64,000 nt of DNA from Halalkalibacter okhensis (GTDB lineage Bacteria > Bacillota > Bacilli > Bacillales > Bacillaceae_D). The stretch lies in the NCBI RefSeq assembly GCF_000787375.1, contig NZ_JRJU01000015.1, forward strand, positions 47,282 through 111,281, read 5' to 3'. Below, one piece after another: positions 45,945-56,289 of this stretch (position 1 is the first letter of the stretch; each line of letters begins with the position of its first letter). Below the pieces are notes generated by a model that worked only from the letters and a program-made list of their open reading frames with translations, was not told the DNA's origin and ran no database searches. Made by a program: the position numbers and the translations under genes.

Positions 45945-47943
45945 TTAATTTCGCTGTCTAAACTCATACGGACCTAAATCCTTTTCAAGTTCTCCATCAA
46001 TAAAGATCTTAATATAACCATTCTGTGAAGGAGACGTTACTAATGGAATGGAGTAAAGTTTGGTATCAGTAATCGTTTCATCTTCATATACCTCTTCTTG
46101 TCCTCCAGTTGTATGATCTCGATAAACAATTCGGATATCAAATGACTGCCCAGCTTCGCGTTCCTCTGTAGACATTTGAATCTCTTGCCTTACTTCATAA
46201 TTATAAACAGGCTCAGGCTCAGGTTCTGGTTCAGGCTCTGGTCCTCTTGAAATCGTCAGGCTAACTGATTGACCTTTTTCGACCTCAGTATTGGGAGAGG
46301 GGGATTGTCTAAGAACTCTTCCAGATTCAATCGTATCTGAATGTTCATAGCTAAGGTTATGAGTAAGCTCAATGTCATCTAAATAGCTAATTGCTTCAGA
46401 CTCTCTTACATTTTCAAGATCACGTAAGCGAATAGACGGGGCAACACTATATGTTAGATGAATCGTTGTTTCATCAACAATCACCATTGTCCCTGGTTCA
46501 GGCTCTTGTAAAATAACATAGTCTGGAGACTCTTCGTCTGTTTCTTGCTCGGTTGTTTCAACCTTATACCCTTGTCCTCTTAAATGACTCGCTGCACGAT
46601 CAATATGCATACCGACGACATCATCTAGTTCAACCTCTTCCTTGCCCTGACTAACAAAAAGCCGTACAGTAGAGCCTTCCTTCACCATAGAGCCTGGCCG
46701 AGGATTTTGTCTAACGACATGATTTTCAGAAATCTCACTATCTTCTATTTCCTCACGAACGACAACAAGTTTTAAGGAAGTTAACTCTTCTTCCGCTTCT
46801 TCAAAAGAACGATCTACCACACTTGGCACCTCAACTTCACCGACTTGAAAAATAGTTGGAAAGACTGCAAAGGCCGCAATTGCTCCACCAAGTATAAGCA
46901 AGGCGATAATCACTAAAATAACTAACCATTTTTTTCCTTTTTCTTTTTTTCGGTTCCGTTTCAGGTTTCGTATCAACTTTTTCGACAGGCTTGCTTTGCG
47001 CTTTCGCTGAAGGTACCTCAACCGTTTTATCAAGATCCGTGACTTCATGATCACGAATAACTGGTATAGCTTTTGTGGCTTCCTCATCTTCATCTTTAAC
47101 GACGAAAACTGATTCATTCACTCGTTCAGGGGTTAATGCGGTCAGGACATCTTCTTCCATTTCTTGAACCGTCGCATACCTCTTTAGAGGATCTTTAACT
47201 GTTGCTTTACGAATGACATTTTCAATGCTTTGTGGAAGCGACGGAACTTTTTCCTTTGCCGAAGGAACATCATTTTGTAAATGTTTAATGGCAACAGAAA
47301 CGGCAGTATCTCCTTGGAAGGGGAGCTCTCCTGTTATCATCTCATATAAAACAATTCCAAGTGAATAAATATCTGACTTATATGTGACATGTCCTCCACG
47401 AGCTTGTTCTGGTGAAAGATAATGTACAGATCCCATAACTGAATTCGTATGGGTGATGGTTGCAGCTGAAATGGCACGAGCAATACCAAAATCAGTTACT
47501 TTTAAAACACCGTCATGACTAATTAAAATATTATGTGGTTTGATGTCACGGTGAATAAGATGATTTGCATGGGAATGCTCAAGGGCTGAGAGCATTTGTT
47601 CCATATAATCAACTGCTTCTTCCACAGGTATCGGTCCGCCTGTTTGAATTAATTCCTTTAACGTTTGACCTTCCACATATTCCATAACTATGTAATACGT
47701 ATTGCCTTCCTCTCCAACATCATAAATATTTACAATATTAGGATGTGCTAGACTGGTAGCCGATTGCGCCTCACGTCTAAAGCGCTGAATGAACTGCTCA
47801 TCATCAGAAAATTGAGGTTGCAATACCTTTACAGCAACATGGCGGTCAAGAATGACATCGAGCGCTTTATAAACATTTGCCATCCCTCCGCCACCAATAG
47901 TCTCGAGAATTTGATAGCGACCACTTATGCGCTGTCCGATCAT
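45945..47943 (-). CDS. prkC: PrkC PASTA Ser/Thr kinase, reading frame broken at an A-tract
   Basis: The locus would give about 665 aa. Kinase frame (46837-47943): glycine loop GGGGMANVYKA, Lys in HVAVKVL, HRDIKPHN, VTDFGIARA, activation loop SVMGSVHYLSPEQA. It then leaves the frame in lysines and stops after an unrelated tail (total 368 aa). The second frame (from about 46950 to 45945) carries the membrane helix (WLVILVIIALLILGGA), three PASTA repeats (VEVPSVVDRSFEEA, ELDDVVGMHIDRAA, RLRDLENVRESEA), a Pro-Glu repeat linker and a C-terminal beta domain. Removing one A in either A7 tract restores a natural KKWLVILV junction. Either a real slippage site, a mutation or a sequence error. Confidence 0.85.
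46929..46950 (-). other. Frame-breaking A7-A5-A7 tract in prkC
   Basis: On the minus strand the sequence reads CCG, A7, G, A5, GG, A7, TGG. The kinase frame enters at CCG and the membrane-helix frame leaves at TGG, one frame apart. Such A7 runs can support transcriptional slippage by RNA polymerase; a loss of one A from either A7 run gives a continuous kinase-membrane-PASTA protein. Confidence 0.75.
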
Positions 47944-48698
47944 TGCTCTTTACTCCGCTCGTTCGTTTGGTTAGTATAATTGATCATTGCCACTGTAATG
48001 TTATCTTCCCCACCGCGCTCGTTTGCAAGGTTTATTAACTTGTCTGCTTTTAATGGCAATTCCTCGGATCCTTCAAGGGACGCCTTCAATTCATCATTAC
48101 TCACTTTATTCGTTAACCCATCTGAACATAATAATAGCTGTTGTTCTTCCTCTACTTGCAAAGTTGTTACATCAATTTTTATCTCACTTTCAGTTCCAAG
48201 TGCCCGGAGCAGGACATTTCTTCGTGGGTGATGTTCTGCTTCTTCTTCTGAAATTTGTCCATTTCGAACAAGCTCTTGAACAAGAGAGTGGTCTGACGTT
48301 TTTAATTGAAATCCAAATTCATTATATACATAGGCACGACTATCACCTATATGAGCGATTGAAATAAACTCTTCTGTACATAACGCCACAACAAGAGTTG
48401 TCCCCATCCCGCGACATTCTGGGTGTTGCTCTGCGTGGACATATAGTTGCTCATTAATGCGTTCAAACTGTTCTAATAGCCATTTTTCTGCATCTACAAC
48501 CGTAGCTATTTCCTTTACTTCGCCCCAAACATCACGCAAATAACTTGTAGTCATCGTGCTAGCTACATCTCCTGCACGATGTCCTCCCATTCCATCAGCC
48601 ACTACAGCAAGGATACCTAGTTCGTTTTTAAACACTCCACCGCTATCCTCATTATGCGCACGTACTTTACCTACATCTGTTCGAAAAGTAAACTCCAT
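47940..48698 (-). CDS. prpC: PrpC PP2C-type Ser/Thr phosphatase
   Basis: PrpC reverses PrkC phosphorylations. The 252-aa PP2C protein has metal-binding motifs RAHNEDSGG, VVADGMGGHRAGDVAS, GMGTTLVVAL, ISIAHIGDSRAY and LLCSDGLTNKV, ending with GGEDNITVAMI. The stop overlaps the prkC start by 4 nt, the classic phosphatase-kinase couple. An AGGTGAAT and GGAG set precedes the ATG. Confidence 0.97.
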   Translation of the reverse strand: MEFTFRTDVGKVRAHNEDSGGVFKNELGILAVVADGMGGHRAGDVASTMTTSYLRDVWGEVKEIATVVDAEKWLLEQFERINEQLYVHAEQHPECRGMGTTLVVALCTEEFISIAHIGDSRAYVYNEFGFQLKTSDHSLVQELVRNGQISEEEAEHHPRRNVLLRALGTESEIKIDVTTLQVEEEQQLLLCSDGLTNKVSNDELKASLEGSEELPLKADKLINLANERGGEDNITVAMINYTNQTNERSKEQ

Positions 48699-48707
48699 CT
48701 CCTAGAT

Positions 48708-49796
48708 TCACCTCGTCTCCTCTTTTCGCTCCTTTGCTCGAAGCTGACCACAGGCTGCATCGATATCATGCCCTTGCTCTCGTCTGATTGTTACATTGAC
48801 ACCGCGATTTTTCAATACTTTTTCAAACGCAAAGATTTGTTCTCTTGGTGTACGAACATAATCGCGTTCTAGTACGTAGTTTACAGGAATCAAATTCACA
48901 TGACATTTAACCCCTTTTATTAAATCCGCTAAAAGTTCTGCATGCTCTTCTTGGTCATTTACGCCTCCAAATAAACCATACTCAAACGTGACACGTCTAC
49001 CTGTTGTTTCTATATAGTACCGAATGGAATCCATTAGCTTTTCAAGTGGCCAAGCTCGATTAACCGGCATAAGTTTGCTACGAATTTCTGTTGTTGGTGC
49101 ATGTAATGAAATCGCAAAGTTTATTTGCATTTTCTCATCAGCAAATTTATAGATTTTTGGAACAACACCACTTGTTGACACGGTGATGTGGCGTGCACCA
49201 ATATTCAACCCTTTTTCATGGTTAATCGTTTTTAAAAACGGAACAAGTTCATCGTAGTTATCAAATGGTTCCCCTATACCCATAACAACAACTGAACTTA
49301 CTCTCTCTTCCACTTCGTCCATTGCTCTTTGAGATTCTAGCACTTGCGCAACGATTTCTCCTGCTTCCAAATTCCTCTTTAACCCACCAAGAGTCGATGC
49401 ACAGAATGTACAACCTAGTCTACATCCCACTTGAGTAGTTACACAAACACTATTTCCATAGTCATGTCTCATAACAACTGTTTCAATGGAATAGCCATCG
49501 TGCAATTCAAATAAGAACTTTACTGTTCCATCTGATGATACTTGTCTAGTTACAATTTTCAACGTCGTAATCGTAAAAGAATTCGCTAATTTCTCACGTA
49601 AATCCTTTGACAAGTTCGACATTTGCTCAAAACTCGTCACACGCTTTTGATATAACCACTCAAAAATTTGTGTAGCACGAAATTTTGGTTCACCTTGTTC
49701 TTTTAGCCAGTCTTGTAAATCTTCAAATTTAAGTGAATACACCGACTGAAGCTGCTCGCTTTCAGGTACTTTCACTGTCTTTTTTAATTCTTCCAT
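48708..49796 (-). CDS. rlmN: RlmN, dual-specificity rRNA/tRNA adenine-C2 methyltransferase
   Basis: RlmN is a radical-SAM enzyme that methylates A2503 of 23S rRNA and A37 of tRNAs. The 362-aa protein has the cluster motif [10 protein letters not shown] (C-x3-C-x2-C), [28 protein letters not shown], and the C-terminal [20 protein letters not shown] with the second catalytic Cys. AAAGGTG precedes the ATG. The gene starts the rlmN-prpC-prkC group. Confidence 0.97.
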   Translation of the reverse strand: MEELKKTVKVPESEQLQSVYSLKFEDLQDWLKEQGEPKFRATQIFEWLYQKRVTSFEQMSNLSKDLREKLANSFTITTLKIVTRQVSSDGTVKFLFELHDGYSIETVVMRHDYGNSVCVTTQVGCRLGCTFCASTLGGLKRNLEAGEIVAQVLESQRAMDEVEERVSSVVVMGIGEPFDNYDELVPFLKTINHEKGLNIGARHITVSTSGVVPKIYKFADEKMQINFAISLHAPTTEIRSKLMPVNRAWPLEKLMDSIRYYIETTGRRVTFEYGLFGGVNDQEEHAELLADLIKGVKCHVNLIPVNYVLERDYVRTPREQIFAFEKVLKNRGVNVTIRREQGHDIDAACGQLRAKERKEETR

Positions 49797-49819
49797 CGTC
49801 GCACACCTTTCGCGTTCCT

Positions 49820-51157
49820 TTATTGTTTGATAAGACTTGCAATAAAAAAGCCGTCTGTTTGGAAATCTTGTGGAAGGATAGTAACCATTCCTTCCTCATA
49901 CCGACCAAGCGCTTTTTCAGGCAGCCTATCTTTTAACGTTTTATCTAGTTGAAAGTCTTGGTGCCTCGCTAAAAAATTCGCGACACTTTCTTCATTCTCA
50001 TCTTTATCCACCGTACATGTACTATAAATAAGTGTTCCACCTTGCTTAACAAACGGTGCTACAGCATCTAAAATCTCTTGTTGAATATTTTTTATTGCCT
50101 TTATATCTTGTTCGCTTTTCGACCATTTAATATCCGGCTTTCTTCTAATTACTCCAAAGCCACTACAAGGGGCATCGACTAAGACACGGTCAAATGGTTC
50201 TTTCACCTTTTCATGGATTTTTCTTGCATCCATTGCTTCAGCTTTAATACATGATAGCCCAAGTCTTCTCGTTTGATCGTGGATCAGCTTCACCTTATGA
50301 TCATGTAAGTCAAATGATAATACGGTTCCCATATCATCCATTTGTTCAGCGATGTGAGTCGACTTCCCTCCAGGGGCAGCACACGTATCTGCCACCGCCA
50401 TACCAGGTTTAGCCCCTACAGCTCGTCCTACTAACATCGAGCTTTCATCTTGTACTGTCACATAACCTTGTTTATACGTATTCGTTTGAAAGACGTTTCC
50501 TTTCTCCACAATGATTGCATCAGGTGATAAGTCACCACGTTTCACTTGCAAACCTTCTTCCTCTAGAAGAGACAATGCTTCTCCCAGCGATGCTTTCACC
50601 TGATTTACACGAACCGTAACATTTGGTGGCTCTAAGCTAGCTTGACACATTGCCTTTGTTTCATCTAGTCCGTATTGATCAGCCCAACGCTTTACTAACC
50701 AAACTGGGTAACTATACTCTAGGGCAACCTTTTCTACTTCGTCTTTTATATTAGTATGCGAAGGTAAACCTTCTCTTTGGATGGAGCGAAGGACACCGTT
50801 TACCATTCCGCTTATTCCTTTATGCCCACGTTTTTTGGCAATGGCCACAGCCTCATGAATGACAGCTCTCTCCGGGACACGATCTAGATAAGCTATTTGG
50901 TACACGGATAAACGCAATAAAACCTTTACCCAATCTTGCAGGGAAGAAACTCCTTTTTTTACAAACGACTGTAAATAATAGTCTAGCGTATCTCTGCGCT
51001 GAATGGTCCCATAAACAATTTCTGTTAATAAACCGACATCTCTTGGATCCAATTTTGTTCGATTTACCGTTTGATTTAAAAGGAGGTTGCTATATGCTTG
51101 ATTCTTCTCAATTTGAAGCAAAATTTCTAATGCTACTTCACGAACTGGTTTACTCAT
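49820..51157 (-). CDS. rsmB: RsmB 16S rRNA m5C967 methyltransferase
   Basis: RsmB methylates C967 of 16S rRNA. The 445-aa protein has an N-terminal NusB-like RNA-binding domain ([42 protein letters not shown]) and a Rossmann methyltransferase domain with [35 protein letters not shown] and the second catalytic motif [11 protein letters not shown]. It overlaps the end of fmt by 8 nt, as in Bacillus. Confidence 0.97.
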   Translation of the reverse strand: MSKPVREVALEILLQIEKNQAYSNLLLNQTVNRTKLDPRDVGLLTEIVYGTIQRRDTLDYYLQSFVKKGVSSLQDWVKVLLRLSVYQIAYLDRVPERAVIHEAVAIAKKRGHKGISGMVNGVLRSIQREGLPSHTNIKDEVEKVALEYSYPVWLVKRWADQYGLDETKAMCQASLEPPNVTVRVNQVKASLGEALSLLEEEGLQVKRGDLSPDAIIVEKGNVFQTNTYKQGYVTVQDESSMLVGRAVGAKPGMAVADTCAAPGGKSTHIAEQMDDMGTVLSFDLHDHKVKLIHDQTRRLGLSCIKAEAMDARKIHEKVKEPFDRVLVDAPCSGFGVIRRKPDIKWSKSEQDIKAIKNIQQEILDAVAPFVKQGGTLIYSTCTVDKDENEESVANFLARHQDFQLDKTLKDRLPEKALGRYEEGMVTILPQDFQTDGFFIASLIKQ

Positions 51158-52100
51158 TTGATTCTCCTAGCTTCATTCCTGTCTCTAAATGGGCACCTGC
51201 ACCTCGAATAAACGAGGTCGCATCCATTTTCTTTTTACCTGAAGGTTGAAGTTCTGTAATTTTGATGGCCGTGCTTGACCCTGTTGCAACAATGATTCCG
51301 TCTTGATCAATACGCTCAATCACACCAGGTGCAACTGATTGACCCGACTCGACCTTCTCTCCCCACCATACTTTTAATGGCTTGCCTTCTAAAGTTGTAT
51401 AGGCTACTGGCCAAGGGTGTAGGCCTCTAATTTGATTATACAAGTCTTCCCCTGAACGACTCCAATTAAGCAACTCCATCTCTCGAGAAATATTTCTAGC
51501 AAAAGAGACTTTTTCCTCATTTTGTGTTTGGGCCTTCAAATTGCCATTTATTAATTGTGGAATGGTACTAATTAATAGCTTTGCACCTGCAACACTTAAC
51601 TTATCATGCATAGTACCGACATGATCTGTTTCTTCGATAGGGACGCTCACTTGTGAAATCATATCACCCGCGTCTAATTTCTCAACCATATACATTATCG
51701 TTATACCGGATTCTTTTTGACCATCGATAATTGCTTGATGAATCGGAGCACCACCACGGTATTTTGGAAGAAGTGAAGCATGAACATTAATACACCCATG
51801 TTTTGGATAATCTAACAACTCTTTTGGCAAGATCTGTCCAAAAGCTGCTGTAACGATTAAATCCGGTTCATATGAAAATAATTTCTCTAACTCACTTTTT
51901 TCACGGATTTTTTCTGGTTGCAACACTTCGATCCCGTGCTTCTTTGCTTCTACCTTTACTGGAGGCGGGGTTAAGATACGCTTTCTCCCAACTGGACGAT
52001 CTGGTTGTGTCACAACCGCAGCAATCTCATACCCTTCCGTTATTAAGCTACTCAACACAGGAACGGAAAAATCCGGTGTTCCCATAAAAACAATTTTCAT
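51150..52100 (-). CDS. fmt: Methionyl-tRNA formyltransferase
   Basis: Fmt formylates initiator tRNA. The 316-aa protein has [15 protein letters not shown], the catalytic region [23 protein letters not shown] in two blocks, [17 protein letters not shown] with the catalytic Asp, and [22 protein letters not shown] in the C-terminal OB part. RBS AAGGCGG precedes ATG 52100. The peptide deformylase gene def, commonly found next to it, is not present in the priA-fmt gap. Confidence 0.97.
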   Translation of the reverse strand: MKIVFMGTPDFSVPVLSSLITEGYEIAAVVTQPDRPVGRKRILTPPPVKVEAKKHGIEVLQPEKIREKSELEKLFSYEPDLIVTAAFGQILPKELLDYPKHGCINVHASLLPKYRGGAPIHQAIIDGQKESGITIMYMVEKLDAGDMISQVSVPIEETDHVGTMHDKLSVAGAKLLISTIPQLINGNLKAQTQNEEKVSFARNISREMELLNWSRSGEDLYNQIRGLHPWPVAYTTLEGKPLKVWWGEKVESGQSVAPGVIERIDQDGIIVATGSSTAIKITELQPSGKKKMDATSFIRGAGAHLETGMKLGESNE

Positions 52101-52181
52101 TTATTCGACCGCCTTTCATGCAGTCACTATACTAGACATTGATAGTACCTGCTTGCGTAGTTATGTATTAAAGTGGGCAGT

Positions 52182-52322
52182 GCCCTTATAGGTTTTTATT
52201 ATAAGTCTGTTTTCGCATACAAGATTTCGTTCAAACTCCTATAGGCTTAAAAGATTACGGCGGCTCCGCTCATCGCTTCGAGTATACACCAAAAGGGGAA
52301 AGCGCCCTTTTGGTGTATACTC
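52182..52322 (-). repeat. Structured intergenic repeat, copy B (priA-fmt gap)
   Basis: The right half matches copy A: CTCCTATAGGCTTAAAAGATTA, CGGCG (52258-52262), GCTCCGCT, CATCGC (52271-52276), TTC, then an 18-bp perfect hairpin (52280-52297 with 52305-52322, loop GAAAGCG) that ends one base before the priA stop. The left half keeps a GCCCTTATAGG arm (52182-52192) for the inner stem but has lost the GCGATG-GCTTCTCT-CGCCG block. The hairpin arms differ from copy A by paired changes (TTT to TAT, ATAA to ACCA). Confidence 0.8.
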
Positions 52323-54725
52323 TTATGTAAACATATAAGGATGCATGTCTATTGAAACTTGTAATTGTCCTTGGTTCATATCACGGATGAAATGTTGTTG
52401 TATTTCACGTAATGTTTCGAGTAGTCTCGGTTCGTTTCTGTATTTTATCATGCATTGATATCGATATCTATCTTTTATACGCGCTAGTGGAGATGCGACT
52501 GGTCCTAATATCGTTGTTGTTGATTCTTGCATCTCTCTCTTAAGGAATGAAGCAATTTTTTCAGAAACTGTGATCACTTTCGTTAATTCAGGATGAGAAA
52601 TATTAATTAATACCATAAACACATAGGGTGGATATAATGCAACCTTGCGCTGCGACATTTCCATTTTAAAGAAATGTTCATAATCATGACTTTTTACAAG
52701 CTCGATACTATAATGATCTGGTGTATACGATTGGATAATCACCTTGCCCTCAAGGTCGTGTCTACCTGCTCGCCCACTTACTTGTTCCATTAACTGAAAC
52801 GTACGCTCTGCGGATCTAAAGTCTGGGATATGGAGCATCGAGTCAGCTGCTAGCACACCAACAAGCGTAATTTTAGGGAAATCAAGACCTTTTGCAATCA
52901 TTTGTGTTCCAAGTAAAATATCTGCTTCCCCACGTCCAAATGCAGACAATAGCCTTTCATGAGATCCTTTTCTTCTAGTTGTATCAATATCCATACGAAT
53001 CACTCTTGCTGTCGGTAACACACGAGTCAGTTCTTCTTCTACCTTTTGCGTTCCCGAACCGAAAAAGCGAATATGATCACTCCCACAAGATTCACATGTG
53101 TTTGGCATCTTTTCTTCATGACCACAATAATGACATTTTAAAGAATGTTGCGTACGGTGATAGGTAAGCGAGATGTCACAATGTTCACAGGTAGCTACAT
53201 ATCCGCAGTCTCGACACATTACAAATGTTGAATACCCTCTTCGGTTTAAAAAAAGGACAGACTGTTCCCCTTTTTCTATCCTATCTTTTAACATTTCCAA
53301 TAGTGTATAGGAAAACATAGAACGATTCCCATTTCGTAATTCTTCACGCATATCAACTACTTCTACTGCTGGCATTGCCCGCTGATTTACTCTAGTCGTT
53401 AATGGCAGCAATTGATAGACTTGTTTCTTCGCCCGTGCATAAGATTCAAGTGAAGGCGTAGCACTCCCTAAGATAACCGGGCACTGATGATAGCTTCCTC
53501 GAAAAATGGCGACATCTCTTGCATGGTACTTTGGGTTTTCTTCTTGCTTGTAACTTGTTTCATGCTCTTCATCAATAATAATGATGCCTACATTTGTAAA
53601 AGGGGCGAAAATCGCTGACCGAGCACCTACAACAACCTCAACTTCTTTTCTTAAGATCTTTCTCCATTCATCGTACTTCTCACCCATGGATAGGCCTGAA
53701 TGAAGCACAGCTACTTTCGAACCAAATCTTCCTTTAAATCGTTGAACCATTTGTGGGGTTAATGAAATTTCAGGAACAAGAACAATCGCTTCTCTGCCCA
53801 ATTGAAGAGCCTTATCAATGGCTTGTAAATAAACTTCCGTTTTCCCACTCCCGGTTACGCCGTGTAGCAAAAACGTATCATGTTGTTTTGTCACAAGGGA
53901 GTCCAAGATCGGTTCAATCACTTGTTGTTGCTGCTCAGTAAGGGGGAGTGGGGTTGTTTGTTCAAACTGAACTCCAGCTAACGGGTCTCGATAAACCTCT
54001 TTTTCAAACTCATGAATGTAACCTTTTTTCACTAATGCCGTGATAACTTGCCTAGTAGTTTGCAACTTTTTTAATAAGTCTTGTACAGAGATAGGTTCAA
54101 TACTCTCTTTTAAGAAGTCCACAATTTCTCTTTGCTTCGCAGCGCGCGTCGGAATTTCTTCCAGTTGTACGTTAGGATCCGCTAGTTTGATATAACGTGC
54201 TGTTTTCTTATGCCCTTTTTCTTCCACTTGATAACGTACTTCAAGGAGCCCTTCTCTAACTAACTCCTGTACCAATTTCAAATTTGCTTTTTGATCTAAA
54301 ATCACATCAGACCATAACGTTTTCTTCCCAGGTTCAAAGTAATTTTGCAAAGAAGCAGGTAAGTTTTGACGTTCTGTAAGCAAGACGATTTCTTTTTTTA
54401 CCTTAGTCCGCATAGCAGCAGGAATCATGAGTTGATAGGCCGATAACTTAAAGCTCAGCGTTTGTTCAGATAACCATTCACCTAACTCAAGTAACTCCTG
54501 CGTTAAAACAGGAACAACATCAAGAACATCCTCAATTGGCTTAATTTTGTTTAGGGTCGATTCTTTCTCTAAGTCGATCACAAACCCTTGAATCTTTCTT
54601 GGTCCAAACGGGACAACTACCCTAATTCCTGGCTGTATAACATTTTCCCATTCTTTTGGAACTGCATAATCAAACAGGCGATCGGTTTGGGATGTTGGAA
54701 CATCGACAATCACTTTCGCTATCAT
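52323..54725 (-). CDS. priA: PriA primosomal replication-restart helicase
   Basis: PriA reloads the replicative helicase at stalled forks. The 800-aa protein has the N-terminal 3'-end-binding domain (MIAKVIVDVPTSQTDRLFDYAVP), Walker A LLHGVTGSGKTEVYLQA, DEEHETSYKQEE, the paired zinc region CRDCGYVATCEHCDISL and CHYCGHEEKMPNTCESCG, and QVSGRAGR near the C-terminus. It overlaps coaBC by 4 nt. RBS is within coaBC. Confidence 0.97.
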   Translation of the reverse strand: MIAKVIVDVPTSQTDRLFDYAVPKEWENVIQPGIRVVVPFGPRKIQGFVIDLEKESTLNKIKPIEDVLDVVPVLTQELLELGEWLSEQTLSFKLSAYQLMIPAAMRTKVKKEIVLLTERQNLPASLQNYFEPGKKTLWSDVILDQKANLKLVQELVREGLLEVRYQVEEKGHKKTARYIKLADPNVQLEEIPTRAAKQREIVDFLKESIEPISVQDLLKKLQTTRQVITALVKKGYIHEFEKEVYRDPLAGVQFEQTTPLPLTEQQQQVIEPILDSLVTKQHDTFLLHGVTGSGKTEVYLQAIDKALQLGREAIVLVPEISLTPQMVQRFKGRFGSKVAVLHSGLSMGEKYDEWRKILRKEVEVVVGARSAIFAPFTNVGIIIIDEEHETSYKQEENPKYHARDVAIFRGSYHQCPVILGSATPSLESYARAKKQVYQLLPLTTRVNQRAMPAVEVVDMREELRNGNRSMFSYTLLEMLKDRIEKGEQSVLFLNRRGYSTFVMCRDCGYVATCEHCDISLTYHRTQHSLKCHYCGHEEKMPNTCESCGSDHIRFFGSGTQKVEEELTRVLPTARVIRMDIDTTRRKGSHERLLSAFGRGEADILLGTQMIAKGLDFPKITLVGVLAADSMLHIPDFRSAERTFQLMEQVSGRAGRHDLEGKVIIQSYTPDHYSIELVKSHDYEHFFKMEMSQRKVALYPPYVFMVLINISHPELTKVITVSEKIASFLKREMQESTTTILGPVASPLARIKDRYRYQCMIKYRNEPRLLETLREIQQHFIRDMNQGQLQVSIDMHPYMFT

Positions 54726-55933
54726 AAACGAAGATGCCTTTCCATATAGGAAATGATATCTGAGATAATGAATTGAGCAGCCTCTTTTTTCGCAAGGACT
54801 GGATATTCTTTTTTCTCCCCGTCCTTTGTAAAGGTAGTAATAATATTCGTATCTCCTTTAAAGCCAGCCCCTTCTTGTAAAATATTATTTGCTACGATTA
54901 AATCCAGATTTTTAGAATGTAGTTTTTTCATAGCGTATTCTTCAACATGTTCAGACTCTGCAGCAAACCCTACAAGAATCTGCTCCACTTTTTGATCACC
55001 CATAGTCTGTAATATATCCGTCGTTCTCTCCATTTCAATAGACCACTTACCTGGCTGTTTTTTTCGTTTTTGTTCAAATGTATCTTTCGGTCGGTAATCT
55101 GCCACGGCTGCAGACTTAACAACAATATCTGCTTTTTCATAATAGCTCATCGCTGCCTCAAACATTTCTTTCGCCGAAACCACATTAATGATCTCTACCC
55201 CTTTTGGCGGATCAATATGTGTTGGCCCCGAAATTAAGACGACTCTAGCTCCTTGTCCATAAGCTGCCTCAGCAATCGCATAGCCCATTTTTCCTGACGA
55301 GTGATTAGTGAAATAACGTACCGGATCAATCCTCTCTTGAGTTGGTCCAGCTGTTATGACAACCGTCTTCCCCTTAAGTTGTCCAGCACCGGTTACAAAG
55401 TGACGTTCAAGAACGGCAAGAAGGTCTTCTGGTTCAGCCATCCTCCCCTTTCCAGTCCATCCACAAGCAAGATAACCTTGTGATCCATCTATGAAATGGT
55501 ATCCATCTTGTGATAACGTCGATACATTACGTTTGACAGAAGCTTTGTTATACATATTGACATTCATTGCAGGTGCAAGATAAACAGGAGCAGTTGTAGC
55601 AAGCAATGTTGTTGTCAACATATCATCGGCTAATCCATTAGCGAGCTTAGCTAGCACATTCGCTGTTGTAGGGGCAACCAAAACAACGTCTGCCCAATCA
55701 GCCACATCAATATGAGCGATTTTTGTTGGATCAGGTTCAATAAATGTTTGATCATAAACCACTTGACGTGAAAGCGCTTGGAATGTTAAAGGAGTGACAA
55801 ACTCCTTTGCTGATTCTGTCATGATTACTTTCACATTGGCTCCTGCTTGTACTAGTTTGCTTGTTAGAGCTGCAGCTTTAAATGCTGCAATTCCTCCGCA
55901 TACTCCAAGGATGATATTTTTACCTTTTAACAT
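54722..55933 (-). CDS. coaBC: CoaBC bifunctional phosphopantothenoylcysteine synthetase/decarboxylase
   Basis: CoaBC performs two CoA biosynthesis steps. The N-terminal half is the FMN decarboxylase (GVCGGIAAFKAAALTSKLV, VLVAPTTANVLAKLANGLADD in two blocks, LACGWTGKGRMAEP with the catalytic Cys); the C-terminal half is the CTP-dependent ligase (VVITAGPTQERIDPVRYFTNHSSGKMG in two blocks). 403 aa from ATG 55933 (MLKGKNIILG), the family start, though a GTG 4 codons earlier is possible. Confidence 0.95.
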   Translation of the reverse strand: MLKGKNIILGVCGGIAAFKAAALTSKLVQAGANVKVIMTESAKEFVTPLTFQALSRQVVYDQTFIEPDPTKIAHIDVADWADVVLVAPTTANVLAKLANGLADDMLTTTLLATTAPVYLAPAMNVNMYNKASVKRNVSTLSQDGYHFIDGSQGYLACGWTGKGRMAEPEDLLAVLERHFVTGAGQLKGKTVVITAGPTQERIDPVRYFTNHSSGKMGYAIAEAAYGQGARVVLISGPTHIDPPKGVEIINVVSAKEMFEAAMSYYEKADIVVKSAAVADYRPKDTFEQKRKKQPGKWSIEMERTTDILQTMGDQKVEQILVGFAAESEHVEEYAMKKLHSKNLDLIVANNILQEGAGFKGDTNIITTFTKDGEKKEYPVLAKKEAAQFIISDIISYMERHLRL

Positions 55934-55972
55934 GTTTTCACCCACTACCTCTTCTAATTATCCATTCATAGA

Positions 55973-56060
55973 AAAAAGGCTGACTCAAAAGTTCAAACCC
56001 AAAAAAAGAATCCTACATGCTTCGTTGGGGTTTGAAGCTAATGAATTGAGTCAGCCTCTA
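55973..56060 (-). terminator. Two-stem terminator after rpoZ (TGACTCA type)
   Basis: Outer 12-bp arms AGGCTGACTCAA (55977-55988) and TTGAGTCAGCCT (56046-56057) enclose an inner 9-bp stem TTCAAACCC/GGGTTTGAA (55992-56000, 56028-56036). On the minus strand the outer arm is followed by TTTTTTC. It starts 10 nt after the rpoZ stop, before coaBC. Confidence 0.85.
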
Positions 56061-56067
56061 GCTTTTT

Positions 56068-56289
56068 TTATTCCTCATCGTCTAACGGATTAATACGTTT
56101 AAAATGCAAGTGATCATCGATAATTTCTTCGAGTGCAACCCCAACCGGTTTGTGAGAAACAGGTCGACCCACCATAGGACCACGTGATAGATCTTCACGA
56201 ATTTCACGTGCTCGTTTCGCCGATACCGTAACGAGTGTGTACTTTGAATCTAGTTTTGTTAAAAGCGAATCAATCGAAGGATATAGCAT
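56068..56289 (-). CDS. rpoZ: RNA polymerase omega subunit
   Basis: Omega stabilises RNA polymerase assembly. The 73-aa protein begins [30 protein letters not shown] in family style, with the LDSKYTLV and SAKRARE motifs, then [14 protein letters not shown]. The start overlaps the gmk stop by one base. Sits in the usual gmk-rpoZ-coaBC-priA order; a strong terminator follows it, so coaBC likely has separate transcription. Confidence 0.95.
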   Translation of the reverse strand: MLYPSIDSLLTKLDSKYTLVTVSAKRAREIREDLSRGPMVGRPVSHKPVGVALEEIIDDHLHFKRINPLDDEE

